DNA of 64,000 bases, from assembly GCF_002259485.1 (NCBI RefSeq), contig NZ_NPGA01000012.1, positions 210,263 through 274,262 of the forward strand. Direction: 5' to 3'. Numbering within the stretch: position 1 is the first letter of the stretch; the number at the start of each line of letters is the position of its first letter. Source of the stretch: Rhodococcus sp. 14-1411-2a. Lineage in GTDB: Bacteria; Actinomycetota; Actinomycetes; Mycobacteriales; Mycobacteriaceae. Shown piece by piece: positions 10,004-19,387 of this stretch. The notes beneath the pieces were generated by a model. The model did not search any database. It worked only from the letters and a program-made list of their open reading frames with translations, and had not been told where the DNA came from. The position numbers were made by a program, and so were the translations under genes.

Positions 10004-10033
10004 ACGGCGGCAGGCATCGACGCCTGCCGCCGT
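10004..10033. terminator. bidirectional terminator hairpin
   Basis: A perfect 12-base stem ACGGCGGCAGGC / GCCTGCCGCCGT with a six-base loop. It lies between the stop of the hydrolase (9996) and the stop of the convergent rraA gene (10041), so it can serve both. No clear U-tract follows. Confidence 0.75.
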
Positions 10034-10040
10034 TCGTGGG

Positions 10041-10520
10041 CTATACCGCGACGACGCCGTCGTGGTCGCTGTAGACGATCTCGCCCGGGTTGAAGGTCAC
10101 TCCGCCGAACCTCACCGGGACGTTCTTCTCGCCCGAGCCGGTCTGAGTGCTCTTGCGGGGGTTGGTGCCCAGTGCCTTGACGCCGATCTCGAGCGTGCGC
10201 AGAATCGCGGAGTCGCGCACTGCACCGTTGACGATGACACCCGCCCAACCGTTGGTGACGCCGCGTCCGGCGATGATGTCTCCGACCAACGCGGTATGCA
10301 CGCTGGCATCGCCGTCGACCACCAGTACGCCACCGTTGCCGGGCTCGCTCAGGGTCTGCTTGACCAGCAGATTGTCCTGGAAGCAGCGAATGGTGGTGAT
10401 GGGGCCCGCGAACTCCGTGTGCTTGCCGAACTGGATGAACTGGGTGTCGCAACTGCGGATATCGGGACCGATCTCGTCGGCCAGATCAGCTGTTGCCTTG
10501 AATTCCACAGGTGACGTCAT
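10041..10520 (-). CDS. rraA: RraA family protein
   Basis: 159 residues matching the RraA/MenG-like family along its whole length, with [11 protein letters not shown] near the start, the [24 protein letters not shown] core and the C-terminal [12 protein letters not shown]. Members act as regulators that bind RNase E, or as 4-hydroxy-4-methyl-2-oxoglutarate aldolases. The M. tuberculosis homologue Rv3853 was formerly named menG, but a methyltransferase role is not supported by the fold. Which activity applies here cannot be decided. Confidence 0.9.
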   Translation of the reverse strand: MTSPVEFKATADLADEIGPDIRSCDTQFIQFGKHTEFAGPITTIRCFQDNLLVKQTLSEPGNGGVLVVDGDASVHTALVGDIIAGRGVTNGWAGVIVNGAVRDSAILRTLEIGVKALGTNPRKSTQTGSGEKNVPVRFGGVTFNPGEIVYSDHDGVVAV

Positions 10521-10544
10521 GCGGCACAGACTATCGCTCGCACA

Positions 10545-10928
10545 TCAACCGCGGCCGTGACGCCGTTCGTAGTCGTCACGAGTGCGGTCGACCCGGCTCT
10601 GGGCCTTGGCGTTGATCATCTGCGGGTCGAGGCCGTGGATCAGCAAACGATGCCGCCGATAGACGTTCATCAGCGCGATCGAGAAGTAGACCAGCGGAAT
10701 GAACAGCAGCGACATCATCGCCAGGGACATCCACAGCGGCCCCGGGATCAGCAGGAACAGCAGCAGCAGCGGAACGATCGGAAGAACGAAGCGCGCGATG
10801 TAGCGAACCTGGGCGCCATTACCCACCAGATCGTTTCGAACCCAGTCTTGCATCGACGCGGGCAGGACGCGTCCGAACGTGTACCCGAGGAACTGCATGG
10901 GGCTCGGGGTAGAGCGATCGGTTGTCAT
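10545..10928 (-). CDS. DUF5313-like membrane protein
   Basis: 127 residues with the start pattern FLGYTFGRVLPASMQDWVRNDL, then two strongly hydrophobic helices (about 45-63 and 66-88) and a basic, charged C-terminal tail. This matches a conserved actinobacterial family of small membrane proteins (DUF5313) without known function. It is transcribed 24 bases upstream of rraA in the same direction and may share its message. Confidence 0.8.
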   Translation of the reverse strand: MTTDRSTPSPMQFLGYTFGRVLPASMQDWVRNDLVGNGAQVRYIARFVLPIVPLLLLFLLIPGPLWMSLAMMSLLFIPLVYFSIALMNVYRRHRLLIHGLDPQMINAKAQSRVDRTRDDYERRHGRG

Positions 10929-11160
10929 CGCGCAATGCTAGTCCGACCTGTCTTGGTACATGTCACCGTTGACTGCGGTTTATCTCATATGTGACGCTAA
11001 CGTCAGTTTGTGGCGGCGGACCGAAGGACTTCGACAGTGATCGATCGCAGAACCCTGCTCAGCGCACGAGCCGCGGGCGACGGACTGGGGAACCGGCGCG
11101 CAGTCACATCCGGCAACATCCGCCGACTACTGAATCTCTGATCGAAAGGGGTGGCTGCCG

Positions 11161-11454
11161 ATGAGAACGCAAGCAATGCAACCGATCTCCGAGTACTGGG
11201 ATTGGCAGATGAACGCTGCCTGCCGCTCGATGCCGGTCTCGATGTTCTACCCGCCCCTGGGACTGCGGGGATACTCGCTGAGAAACCTCGAGCGACAGGC
11301 GAAGCTCGTGTGCGATCGATGCCCCGTGATCGCGCGCTGCCTGCAACACGCACTCGACTCGGACGAAAAATACGGAGTCTGGGGGGGATCGACCGCACAC
11401 GAGCGGTCCGCGATGGCTCGCGTCAACCCTGGCGAGCGGCGTTCGCAACGATGA
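11161..11454 (+). CDS. WhiB-family iron-sulphur transcription factor
   Basis: 97 residues. The four cluster-ligating cysteines are at 21, 51, 54 and 60 (spacing C..CxxCxxxxxC), followed by the WhiB turn GVWGG at 72-76 and a basic C-terminus. WhiB proteins bind a [4Fe-4S] cluster and usually act with the primary sigma factor to control redox, stress or division genes. The particular WhiB subclass is not clear. It overlaps the 3' end of the convergent MerR gene by 32 bases. A 230-base upstream region should hold its promoter. Confidence 0.92.
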   Translation: MRTQAMQPISEYWDWQMNAACRSMPVSMFYPPLGLRGYSLRNLERQAKLVCDRCPVIARCLQHALDSDEKYGVWGGSTAHERSAMARVNPGERRSQR

Positions 11455-12238
11455 CGTCGCGAAGATACTGCGCCAAGCCGGACGCAATCCCGTTGTAGTG
11501 CTTGGCAAATCGCTCGTCGGCTATGTACATCTCCGCCAGGTTCACCTGCATCTCGTAACCGCAGTCGTAGTACCGTTCGATCGATGCCCGATGACGCTCG
11601 GCCAGTACCCCGGCCTCGGTGGAATCCGGTGACACACCCCGCTGCATCGCGGCTGCGAGGTCCGCTTCGAGGAGATCGGCCTCGACCTTGATGGCCTTCC
11701 AGTCGTCCTTGGTGAACGACGCCGTCCGCTCCTGCGACTGCTTCCACTCGTCGGTTTCGCCCCAGCGTTGCTCGGCTTCCTCTGCGTACTCTTCGCCGGT
11801 CCAGTTGTCGCCGAAGATCTCGCGCTGCTCCTCGGGAGTCAGTTGCATACCCATCTTTTTCGCCTCCATCATCTTGTCCACGGCCGCAGCCATTGCGTGC
11901 AAGTGATCGATTCGCTCGTTCAACAACTCTCGCTGCCGACGCAGATGCGCCATGGCATCGACCGCGGGATCGTCGAGCAACGCCGCGATGACGTCGAGCG
12001 CGAACCCGAGCTCGCGATAGGTCAACACCTGATGCAGCCGCTCGACATCGGCCGACGAGTACGTCCGATAGCCCTTCGGAGTTCTGCCCGACGGCACCAC
12101 CAACGCGATCTCGTCGTAATGATGCAGCGTCCTGACGCTGACACCCACCAACCGTGCGACAGCACCGACCTGCATGCTGTCCTGGTCGCTGCCGAAGGTC
12201 TCGTTGCCGACGAAGGAAGAATCACTCACGAAAGACAC
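11423..12238 (-). CDS. MerR regulator with TipAS drug-sensing domain
   Basis: 271 residues. An N-terminal extension of about 20 residues precedes the MerR winged helix (VGAVARLVGVSVRTLHHYDE, about 27-46), the coiled dimerisation helix (about 100-130) and a C-terminal TipAS domain, recognised by FGDNWTGEEYAEEAEQRWGETDEW and the tail YNGIASGLAQYLRDVI. TipA-type proteins bind thiopeptides and other compounds and activate their own promoter and efflux genes. No target gene is adjacent. Confidence 0.9.
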   Translation of the reverse strand: MSFVSDSSFVGNETFGSDQDSMQVGAVARLVGVSVRTLHHYDEIALVVPSGRTPKGYRTYSSADVERLHQVLTYRELGFALDVIAALLDDPAVDAMAHLRRQRELLNERIDHLHAMAAAVDKMMEAKKMGMQLTPEEQREIFGDNWTGEEYAEEAEQRWGETDEWKQSQERTASFTKDDWKAIKVEADLLEADLAAAMQRGVSPDSTEAGVLAERHRASIERYYDCGYEMQVNLAEMYIADERFAKHYNGIASGLAQYLRDVIVANAARQG

Positions 12239-12274
12239 TGTGCTGCCTCCCGTGGCGTGAGGGTCAAGCCGCGC

Positions 12275-13480
12275 TTATCGGGTCACACGTTCGCACCCGG
12301 AGGTGGACTCTCCGGCGAGGCGCTGCCCGAGCCAGTCGTACGCTCCGGGACGGCCGTTGGTCTGCGCCACCGAATGATCTCCGGGAACCAATTCGAGGCG
12401 AACCGACGCTCCCGCCGCGCACCACTGGTCCTGCACGGCCTCGGCACCTTCCTTGGGAATGAGGAAGTCCTGCAGGCCCTGGTAGATGTAGATCGGTGCG
12501 TCCGGCGTCGTCTGGCCCATCCGGTTCTCCTCGACGACGGCCTTGGTGATCGGGTGGTCGAAGACATCGGGCACGTTGGAGAGGTTTCGCTGGTCCAGCA
12601 ACAACAGTCCCGAATACGACAACACATCGACGCACTGATCCTTCTGCGCCAAAGCCAGTCGCTTCCCGTTGTCGTTGGCGAGCTCCCGCATCTCCGGGTA
12701 CTCCCTGGACAATCCGATCGTCGCCGCAGTGAACAGACCGGAACCGATCTGGCCGTTCAGAGAGGTCTGCAGAATCTTGTAGTCGGTCGGCGGGCCACCG
12801 AAAGCGACACCGGCGATGTTCAACTCGGGCGCGTACTCGGGAGCCAACTGGGCGGCCCAACCCGAGGCTATGGCACCGCCGGAGTAGCCGGTGATGCCGA
12901 TCGGCGCGTCCGCAGCCACTCCTGCACTCTGGGATGCGCGTAAGCCGTCGAGCACGGTGTGTCCGGAAACGAGACCGGCCGAATAGGCCTGCCGAGGACC
13001 CTGGTAATCGGTGACGACGACCGTGTAGCCGCGGTCGAGCAGAATCCGGACCTGATCGACTTCCTTGTTGTTGCCGCGCGGCAGCGTGTACGACGGCGCG
13101 CACTGATTACCGAGCGAGTCCGTTGCCTCGTTGTACGCGATGACCGGACGATCTCCGGCTCCGGTCCACGGCGCGGTGGGCGTCAGGACCGTCGTCGCCG
13201 CGGCGATGGGTCGGTTCTTCGAATCGGTGGAGCGGAAGAGCAACTGCACGGACGACGCCTCGGGCGTGACCGCGACGTCGCGACGGTTCAGCACTGTGCC
13301 GGGCTGCAGGTTCTCGTACCCGGCAGGCGGGTCGAACCATGGATCACCGAGTGAGGTGGGGAGATACGCATCCGGATCGCTCGGCGGAGCGATGAAATCC
13401 TGCAGTGGATCGGCCTGGGCCGACCCTGCGAACGACAGCATCAGTGCCGCGGCTCCGGCCAGAACGAATGCCTTGCGCAT
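12275..13480 (-). CDS. secreted lipase (LIP family)
   Basis: 401 residues. The start at 13480 gives a clean signal peptide (MRKAFVLAGAAALMLSFAG, cleavage after SAQA); the frame stays open upstream but that part looks non-coding. The mature protein carries the nucleophile in GITGYSGGAIASGW and matches the family of secretory lipases of fungi and actinobacteria (PF03583). It probably hydrolyses triacylglycerols or esters outside the cell. A short 36-base gap separates its end from the MerR start. Confidence 0.88.
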   Translation of the reverse strand: MRKAFVLAGAAALMLSFAGSAQADPLQDFIAPPSDPDAYLPTSLGDPWFDPPAGYENLQPGTVLNRRDVAVTPEASSVQLLFRSTDSKNRPIAAATTVLTPTAPWTGAGDRPVIAYNEATDSLGNQCAPSYTLPRGNNKEVDQVRILLDRGYTVVVTDYQGPRQAYSAGLVSGHTVLDGLRASQSAGVAADAPIGITGYSGGAIASGWAAQLAPEYAPELNIAGVAFGGPPTDYKILQTSLNGQIGSGLFTAATIGLSREYPEMRELANDNGKRLALAQKDQCVDVLSYSGLLLLDQRNLSNVPDVFDHPITKAVVEENRMGQTTPDAPIYIYQGLQDFLIPKEGAEAVQDQWCAAGASVRLELVPGDHSVAQTNGRPGAYDWLGQRLAGESTSGCERVTR

Positions 13481-13634
13481 ATATTTCCCACCCTGTAGCT
13501 CCGTACGCCCCGACGTCCGGTAGACCACTGACCATCGTGCCACAGGATTCGGTAATTTCGGCCCTGTGAAGTGAGCCGAAGACCAGGTAGGTTGTCTGTT
13601 ACTCAAAACACTACTCACCAGTAGGGACCAGTCC

Positions 13635-15188
13635 ATGCCAGCACCGTCCGCCTCGACCTTCTCCCGGCTCGCCGATCTCATCGCCATCCCCGACGCCGAA
13701 TCGCGGCCGACGAAAACGATCACCGAGGTGTTCACCGGCAAGGAGCTGGCGACCATCCCGGTGGGCACCGCCGCCGACGCGACCGCTGCGATCGCGCGCG
13801 TACGCGCAGCTCAGGTGGCCTGGGCCAAGCGTCCGGTGTCCGAGCGCGCCGAGATCTTCCACCGCTACCGCGACCTGGTGCTCGCGCACCGCGACGAGCT
13901 GATGGACATGGCGCAGGCCGAGACCGGCAAGTCTCGCGCCGCTGCTCTCGAAGAGGTTCTCGACATCTCGATGACCGCTCGGCACTACGCGCGGACCGCC
14001 GCCAAGCTGCTGGCTCCGAAGAAGGTCACCGGCATGCTGCCCGTGCTGACCAAGACCCGGATCCGCTACCAGCCCAAGGGTGTTGTCGGAATCATCTCCC
14101 CGTGGAACTACCCGATGACCCTCGCGGTGTCCGACGCCATCCCGGCACTGCTGGCAGGCAACGGCGTGGTGCTCAAACCGGACAGCCAGACGCCGTACTG
14201 CGCGCTCGCCTGCGTCGAACTGCTCTACAAGGCCGGACTGCCCCGTGACCTGTTCGCTGTGGTTCCCGGCCCGGGTTCGGTGGTGGGTACCGCCATCGTC
14301 GAGAACACCGAGTACGTCATGTTCACCGGCTCCACCGCCACCGGTCAGCTGTTGGCCGAGCAGGCCGGGCGTCGACTCATCGGATTCTCCGCCGAGCTCG
14401 GCGGCAAGAACGCGATGATCGTCGCCAAGGGTGCCAACCTCCGGGAAGTGTCCGACGCGGCCGTGCGGGCCTGCTTCTCCAACTCCGGCCAGCTCTGCAT
14501 CTCCATCGAACGTATCTACGTCGAGAAGTCGATCGCCGCGGAGTTCACCGAGAAGTTCGGTCAGCGGGTGCGCAACATGAGCCTCGGAGCCGACTACGAA
14601 TTCGGCATCGAGATGGGCAGCCTCATCTCCGAGGATCAGATCAAGACGGTCTCGGCCCACGTCGACGACGCCAAGGTCAAGGGCGCGACCGTCGTCGCAG
14701 GCGGCAACGCACGCCCCGACATCGGCCCGCTGTTCTACGAGCCGACGCTGCTGACGAACGTCACCGAGGACATGGAATGCGCGGCAACCGAGACCTTCGG
14801 GCCGCTGGTGTCGATCTACCCCGTCGCCGACGTCGACGAGGCCATCGAGAAGGCCAACGACACCGAGTACGGACTCAACGCCAGTGTGTGGGCCAAGACC
14901 AAGGCGCAGGGCGAAGCCATTGCAGCACGGCTGCATTCGGGCACCGTCAACGTCGACGAGGGCTACGCACCGACGTGGGGCACCACCGGCGCTCCGATGG
15001 GCGGCATGGGCGTGTCCGGTGTCGGACGCAGGCACGGCACCGAGGGCCTGCTCAAGTACACGGAGTCGCAGACCATCGCGACGACGCGTCTGCTCAATCT
15101 CGGTGGGCCGCGCGGACTTCCGCCGAAGCTGTGGGCAAAGATCATGCCGCCCTTCGTCAAGGCGCTGAAGTACATTCCGGGTCGGTAA
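13635..15188 (+). CDS. gabD2: succinate-semialdehyde dehydrogenase (NADP+)
   Basis: 517 residues of the aldehyde dehydrogenase superfamily. Catalytic residues are Glu254 (in AELGGKN) and Cys288 (in SGQLCISIERIYVE). The cofactor-binding IISPWNYPMTL and FTGSTATGQ segments are present. Length and signature match GabD2 of M. tuberculosis (Rv1731), which oxidises succinic semialdehyde to succinate. No gabT lies nearby, so it probably acts in a general aldehyde or alternative TCA route. AGGGA precedes the ATG. Confidence 0.88.
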   Translation: MPAPSASTFSRLADLIAIPDAESRPTKTITEVFTGKELATIPVGTAADATAAIARVRAAQVAWAKRPVSERAEIFHRYRDLVLAHRDELMDMAQAETGKSRAAALEEVLDISMTARHYARTAAKLLAPKKVTGMLPVLTKTRIRYQPKGVVGIISPWNYPMTLAVSDAIPALLAGNGVVLKPDSQTPYCALACVELLYKAGLPRDLFAVVPGPGSVVGTAIVENTEYVMFTGSTATGQLLAEQAGRRLIGFSAELGGKNAMIVAKGANLREVSDAAVRACFSNSGQLCISIERIYVEKSIAAEFTEKFGQRVRNMSLGADYEFGIEMGSLISEDQIKTVSAHVDDAKVKGATVVAGGNARPDIGPLFYEPTLLTNVTEDMECAATETFGPLVSIYPVADVDEAIEKANDTEYGLNASVWAKTKAQGEAIAARLHSGTVNVDEGYAPTWGTTGAPMGGMGVSGVGRRHGTEGLLKYTESQTIATTRLLNLGGPRGLPPKLWAKIMPPFVKALKYIPGR

Positions 15189-15212
15189 GCAGCGTCGACG
15201 ACGGGGGAAGAT

Positions 15213-16631
15213 CTATCTCGCTCGTAGCAGCGAGATGCTCAGTGCCCTGGTGTAAATGGAATCGGTGTCGATCGAGTCGGTGTCGATCGAGTCGCTGTCG
15301 ACTCGATCGAACATCGGCCACGACTGCCGATCGATTCCCTCGTCGTCCAACGCCGCCACGGGGATGTCCCACACCGTGGATCCGGTTCTGACGTCGATTC
15401 CGCGCAGCACTTCCGGTCCGAACAGCGTGGCGACGTCGCCGTCGAGGGCACCGACCTCCGCGAAAGCCCCCGATTCTCGACTCCACAGCGTGGTCCCGGT
15501 GTCGAGGTCGATCGCGGATTCGGTGGCCGTGTCGGTGTTGCGCAGCAGTGCAACCGAACCCGTGACGGCGTAGGCAAGGCCGTTGGTGGACAGGAACGCC
15601 GCGGCGGGGCCGGTGATGTCCGACGGAACGGCCCAGACCAGACTCTCGTCGGTCCACACGGGGTCGGGATTCGACGGCCGATAGCCTCCCGTTCCGAGCA
15701 GTAGCGGACTCGACTCGGCGGGGGAATCGAACGTCGGTTGCTGCAGGGTCACGGAATCCGTTGCAGCGAGCACGGTTCCGTCGGTGTCGATGATTTCCGA
15801 ACCCACGATCGTAGTGGGGTCCGAGCAGTCGGCCCGCGCCACCCGCACTGCGCCGTCGCGCGAGGCGACGCCCGATCGGGCGCAGTCGGGAACCGTTCTG
15901 GACCAGAGGTTGTCGCCGGTGTCGAGGTCGAAGGCGAACACTCCCCGGCCGTCGTCGAACAACCCGATTCCGTTCTCGGTGTGCATTGTGGACGCGAACG
16001 GTGCGTCAGGCGAGGCCGTGGAATCGAACTGCACCGACCAGTCCGCGTCGAGGGCGTCCGCAGTGCCGCGAGACACCGTCGCCCTCGCACCATCGCGCAC
16101 CGCCCGGGAGGTGTACACGTGGCCGTCTGCGGTGGTCAGACTCAAGATCGGAAAGGCCGCGTCCCGAGTGCTCGATTCTCCGGATTCGGTGTCGACAGTG
16201 AGGATTTCGGATGTCGTGCCGGTGTTGCCGCGGTAGCAGACGACCTGCCCGTCGACGAATTCCTCACCGCAGCCCACGATATCGTCCGCGGGGGTGCGCC
16301 AGCGCACCGAGCCGTCCGCGATGCTCGCGCCCACCAGGGTCGCGTCGACGAACTCCCTGCCGTCCGGGCGGCCGACGAGCGTGACGACCGTCGACCCGTC
16401 GGAGATGGAACCCGAGTGCATCGAATCGGTGTCGCTGCCCTGGACGGGATCGCGGAACTGGCCGCCCTCGATGCCCGCATCCGAGGGAGTGAGAGTCCAC
16501 CCGAGTCCGGGAGCGGACCCCGTTGCACCGTCGATGGGGGCGCCGGGCGTCCGCTCTTCGGTGGCGCACGATGCGCAGGCGAGCGCTGCTACCAGGACCG
16601 CGGCGGCGGAGATCTGGAGGCGACGTGTCAT
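15213..16631 (-). CDS. beta-propeller (PQQ-like repeat) lipoprotein
   Basis: 472 residues. The start MTRRLQISAAAVLV at 16631 has a good GGGAGA upstream and opens a signal peptide ending in a Cys pair (ACASC), so a lipid anchor is likely although the lipobox is not canonical. The rest consists of repeated blades with phrases such as GDNLWSR, GTTLWSR and GSTVWDI, typical of PQQ-like propellers that act as scaffolds outside the membrane. The last 30 residues are odd: a repeated DSIDTDSIDTDS encoded by 15-base tandem units. Confidence 0.8.
   Translation of the reverse strand: MTRRLQISAAAVLVAALACASCATEERTPGAPIDGATGSAPGLGWTLTPSDAGIEGGQFRDPVQGSDTDSMHSGSISDGSTVVTLVGRPDGREFVDATLVGASIADGSVRWRTPADDIVGCGEEFVDGQVVCYRGNTGTTSEILTVDTESGESSTRDAAFPILSLTTADGHVYTSRAVRDGARATVSRGTADALDADWSVQFDSTASPDAPFASTMHTENGIGLFDDGRGVFAFDLDTGDNLWSRTVPDCARSGVASRDGAVRVARADCSDPTTIVGSEIIDTDGTVLAATDSVTLQQPTFDSPAESSPLLLGTGGYRPSNPDPVWTDESLVWAVPSDITGPAAAFLSTNGLAYAVTGSVALLRNTDTATESAIDLDTGTTLWSRESGAFAEVGALDGDVATLFGPEVLRGIDVRTGSTVWDIPVAALDDEGIDRQSWPMFDRVDSDSIDTDSIDTDSIYTRALSISLLRAR
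15262..15306. repeat. 15-base tandem repeat in the 3' end of the propeller gene
   Basis: Two exact copies of TCGGTGTCGATCGAG (15262-15276 and 15277-15291) are followed by a third degenerate copy. On the minus strand they encode the repeating IDTDS near the C-terminus. Copy-number change would keep the frame. Confidence 0.7.
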
Positions 16632-16702
16632 GAGCGATTCTCCCGCCTGTGCAGAAGCGAAAGAAGGTGGCCGGTCCGTTCTTGGAGCATAGAGAACGAA
16701 AA

Positions 16703-16733
16703 TTCCCCGCACTCCCGGTGGGGGTGCGGGGAA
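16703..16733 (-). terminator. Rho-independent terminator of the MarR-MFS operon
   Basis: A perfect ten-base stem TTCCCCGCAC / GTGCGGGGAA with an 11-base loop, 34 bases beyond the MFS stop codon. In the minus direction the stem is followed by TTTTCGTTCT, a reasonable U-tract. Confidence 0.85.
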
Positions 16734-16766
16734 CTGCCGTAACGCTTGGCCTGGTCGAGGCTGGGA

Positions 16767-18767
16767 CTAGTTGACGCTGTGTCCGTTCAGGCCTGCGTGT
16801 GCGTAATGATTGCGACTGTCGGGAATGTGGTTGTCTCCCAACACTCGAGCGATCTGCTGCTCGCTGAGTCCGAGGCGACGGAGCCGCTCGCACACTGCAT
16901 CGAAATCGAGCATCTTCGCGTCGAGTTCCTGCTGCAGTTCGATCACTTCGGCGCGGATGGTCTCGGCCTCGTCCAGTGCGGCCAACGTGTCCTTCGGCTC
17001 GGGGAGCAGCAGTGCGAGCAGTCGATCACGTGCGTCGGTGCTCAGACCCTCGAAGGGGCGCTGTCCCGGTTGAGCCTCGTGCCGACCCTCGGCGCGACGA
17101 TGGGTGTCGTACTCGGCCTCGCGCTCGGCGGAGACGTACTCCTGCGTGTCACCGAAGGACGGAATCTCGGCGAGCTGGTCCTGCGGCTCGTCCTTGGGTC
17201 CCTGCGCAGGGGTCGTCGCGATGTCGATCGTCTGGCGCAGTGGGCGATTCGGAATGAAGATCACCGCGATCAGCGTGACGATCGCAACGAAGCCGGCAAT
17301 CATGAAGATGCGTCCGGTCGCGTCACCGTAGGCGGTGCGGACGACTTCGAGGACCGGCGCGGGCAGTGCGGTGAGATCGAGTGATCCACCGCCACCCGAC
17401 GAGCTGTCGACACCGAGCTGGGCCAGGCCTGCCGCGGACTTCTCGGCAACCCGAGTTGCCAGGAGCGAGCCGAGAACCGAGACGCCGATCGCGCCGCCGA
17501 AGGTACGGAAGAACGCCACCGTCGACGATGCCGCACCGACGTTCTGCACACTGACCGTGTTCTGCACTGCGAGAACGAGATTCTGCATCAACATGCCGGT
17601 ACCGAGGCCGACGATGGTGATGAAGATGCCGACCGTTACCAGGCTGGTCGCGTGGTCGATCGTGCCCAGGAGCAGGAATCCGACGACCAACAGAACGGAT
17701 CCGGTGACGATGAACGGCTTCCACTTACCGAACTTGGTGATGAGCTGACCGGAGCCGACGGAGGCGACGAGCATGCCGAACACCAGAGGGATGGAAAGCA
17801 ATCCGGCCTCGGTGGGGGTGTAGCCGCGAGCGGTCTGGAAGTACTGGCCGAGGAAGGTGGTGGCTCCGAAGAGGCCGACGCCGACGGCGATGGACGCGAC
17901 GATGGCCAGGCCGGTGGTGCGTTCGGTGACGATCTTGAGCGGGATGATCGGCGACTTGTGCCGCGCCTCGACGATGATCGTCAGGATGAGCAACAGCACT
18001 CCGCCGCCGACCAGGTAGGCCGTCTCACGGGAGAGCCAGGCGTAGTAGTCGGCCTTGCCTGCGAACGAGACCCACACGAGGAGAACGGAAACACCTGCGG
18101 TGAGCAGAAGTGCACCGAGCCAGTCGATGGAGACGTTGTCCTTGCGGATGGTCTTGATGTGCAGGGTCTTCTGCAGCAGGCCGAGGGCGATGACGGCCAG
18201 CGGTACGCAGACGAAGAAGCACCAGCGCCAGCCGAGCGGGCTGTCCACGATGACGCCGCCCAGGATCGGGCCACCGGACATCGACACGGCCATGACGGCA
18301 CCGGTGTAGCCGGAGTAGCGGCCGCGATCACGCGGGGAGACGATGGTGCCGATGATGGCGATGACGAGAGCCGTCAGACCACCCATGCCGATGCCCTGCA
18401 CCACGCGTGCGGCCAGCAGGACCGGCACGTTGTGCGCGAAGCCGGCGATCAGTGAGCCTGCGACGAAGATGAGAATCGCGCTCTGGACCAGCACCTTCTT
18501 GTTGAACAGGTCGGCCAGCTTGCCCCAGATCGGAGTGGACGCGGCATTGGCCAACAGGGCAGTGGTGATGACCCAGGCGTACGCGGTCTGCGAACCCTTC
18601 AGATCACCGATGATGGTGGGCAGTGCCGTCGAGACGATCGTGGTGCTCAGCAGCGCAGTGAACAGCGCGGCGAGCAGGCCGGTGAGGGCTTCGAGGATCT
18701 GGCGATGCGACATCGCGTCGGGATCGACGACTGGCTGATTGGGCGGAGTATCCGCAGATGTGGTCAT
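16767..18767 (-). CDS. MFS multidrug exporter, DHA2 (EmrB/QacA) family
   Basis: 666 residues with 14 predicted membrane helices, the usual number for DHA2 drug:H+ antiporters. The motif LADLFNKK follows helix 2 and RVVQGIGMGGL helix 4 region; SGGPILGGVIVD is the antiporter motif C. After the last helix (about residue 515) comes a long cytosolic tail of about 130 residues, with Glu/Arg-rich predicted coiled coil; this is longer than in QacA. It starts three bases after the MarR stop, so it is almost certainly controlled by that regulator. Confidence 0.92.
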   Translation of the reverse strand: MTTSADTPPNQPVVDPDAMSHRQILEALTGLLAALFTALLSTTIVSTALPTIIGDLKGSQTAYAWVITTALLANAASTPIWGKLADLFNKKVLVQSAILIFVAGSLIAGFAHNVPVLLAARVVQGIGMGGLTALVIAIIGTIVSPRDRGRYSGYTGAVMAVSMSGGPILGGVIVDSPLGWRWCFFVCVPLAVIALGLLQKTLHIKTIRKDNVSIDWLGALLLTAGVSVLLVWVSFAGKADYYAWLSRETAYLVGGGVLLLILTIIVEARHKSPIIPLKIVTERTTGLAIVASIAVGVGLFGATTFLGQYFQTARGYTPTEAGLLSIPLVFGMLVASVGSGQLITKFGKWKPFIVTGSVLLVVGFLLLGTIDHATSLVTVGIFITIVGLGTGMLMQNLVLAVQNTVSVQNVGAASSTVAFFRTFGGAIGVSVLGSLLATRVAEKSAAGLAQLGVDSSSGGGGSLDLTALPAPVLEVVRTAYGDATGRIFMIAGFVAIVTLIAVIFIPNRPLRQTIDIATTPAQGPKDEPQDQLAEIPSFGDTQEYVSAEREAEYDTHRRAEGRHEAQPGQRPFEGLSTDARDRLLALLLPEPKDTLAALDEAETIRAEVIELQQELDAKMLDFDAVCERLRRLGLSEQQIARVLGDNHIPDSRNHYAHAGLNGHSVN

Positions 18768-18770
18768 GTC

Positions 18771-19256
18771 TTATCTCGCAATCGATTCAATACGTGCCAC
18801 GTCCTGATGCTGGGCGTGGGCGTCTTCGGTGAAGGTGTCGTTCAGTTTGCGGATCGAGTCGAGTGCATCGAGTGCCTCGTCCTCGCTCCAGCCGCTCAAC
18901 ATTTCTGCCAGGCGGCGTGCGCGTCTGTTCCAAATTTGTGTCAGTCGAACCTGACCGATGTCCGACACACAGACCCGTGACGCCCTTCGGTCGTCGGGAT
19001 CGGGATGTCGATCGATGTAGCCGAGGTCGACGAGGTCCGCGATCTGCCGGCTGAGGGCGGACTGACTGACGCACAGCCTGCTGGCGAGGTCGGTCTGCCT
19101 GCATTCACCCTCGGTCGCCAGGATGGCCAGAACTCCGGTCAGGGCCTGCGGCAGTGGTGAATCCTCGACTCCGGTGGTCACGGCCCGCTTCAGCGTGCGC
19201 CCGAAGAGGAAGACCTCTTCGACCAACGACTCCGCTGTCGTGGATTGAACTGCCAT
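18771..19256 (-). CDS. MarR family transcriptional regulator
   Basis: 161 residues. The winged helix is clear: CRQTDLASRLCVSQSALSRQIADLVDLGYIDR, with the wing motif DPDDRRASRVCVS. MarR proteins repress efflux genes and are released by phenolic ligands or thiol oxidation; a Cys in the recognition region (RLCVSQ) might be redox-active, which is speculation. The start MAVQSTTAES at 19256 is chosen over one eight codons upstream. First gene of the operon with the MFS exporter. Confidence 0.92.
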   Translation of the reverse strand: MAVQSTTAESLVEEVFLFGRTLKRAVTTGVEDSPLPQALTGVLAILATEGECRQTDLASRLCVSQSALSRQIADLVDLGYIDRHPDPDDRRASRVCVSDIGQVRLTQIWNRRARRLAEMLSGWSEDEALDALDSIRKLNDTFTEDAHAQHQDVARIESIAR

Positions 19257-19283
19257 GAGTACTCCAACGCCGATGTCCATTTA

Positions 19284-19334
19284 CTTGCTGTCTGCAACCA
19301 TATATATAAATACATGTGCTAAGCAAATAATATT
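19284..19334 (-). promoter_or_regulatory. A+T-rich promoter region of the MarR-MFS operon
   Basis: A strikingly A+T-rich stretch in a G+C-rich background lies just upstream of marR. On the minus strand it contains TTGCTT followed by TATTTATATATA, which could supply -35 and -10 elements. No clean dyad for MarR is evident, though AGCAAG and TTGCTT-type half sites flank the core. Confidence 0.45.
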
Positions 19335-19387
19335 CCTGTCTGGTGGGTCACAGTGGTCGGTCGGGGGGGATCGGGGGATCCGGACGG

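Noticed and set aside
13611..15035. 474-codon open frame antisense to gabD2
   Set aside because: Its translation has Gly/His/Val-rich composition without any domain, and gabD2 on the other strand has full catalytic motifs.
15262..15306. Tandem repeats as a CRISPR array
   Set aside because: Units are 15 bases, contiguous without spacers, and lie in the coding frame of the propeller gene.
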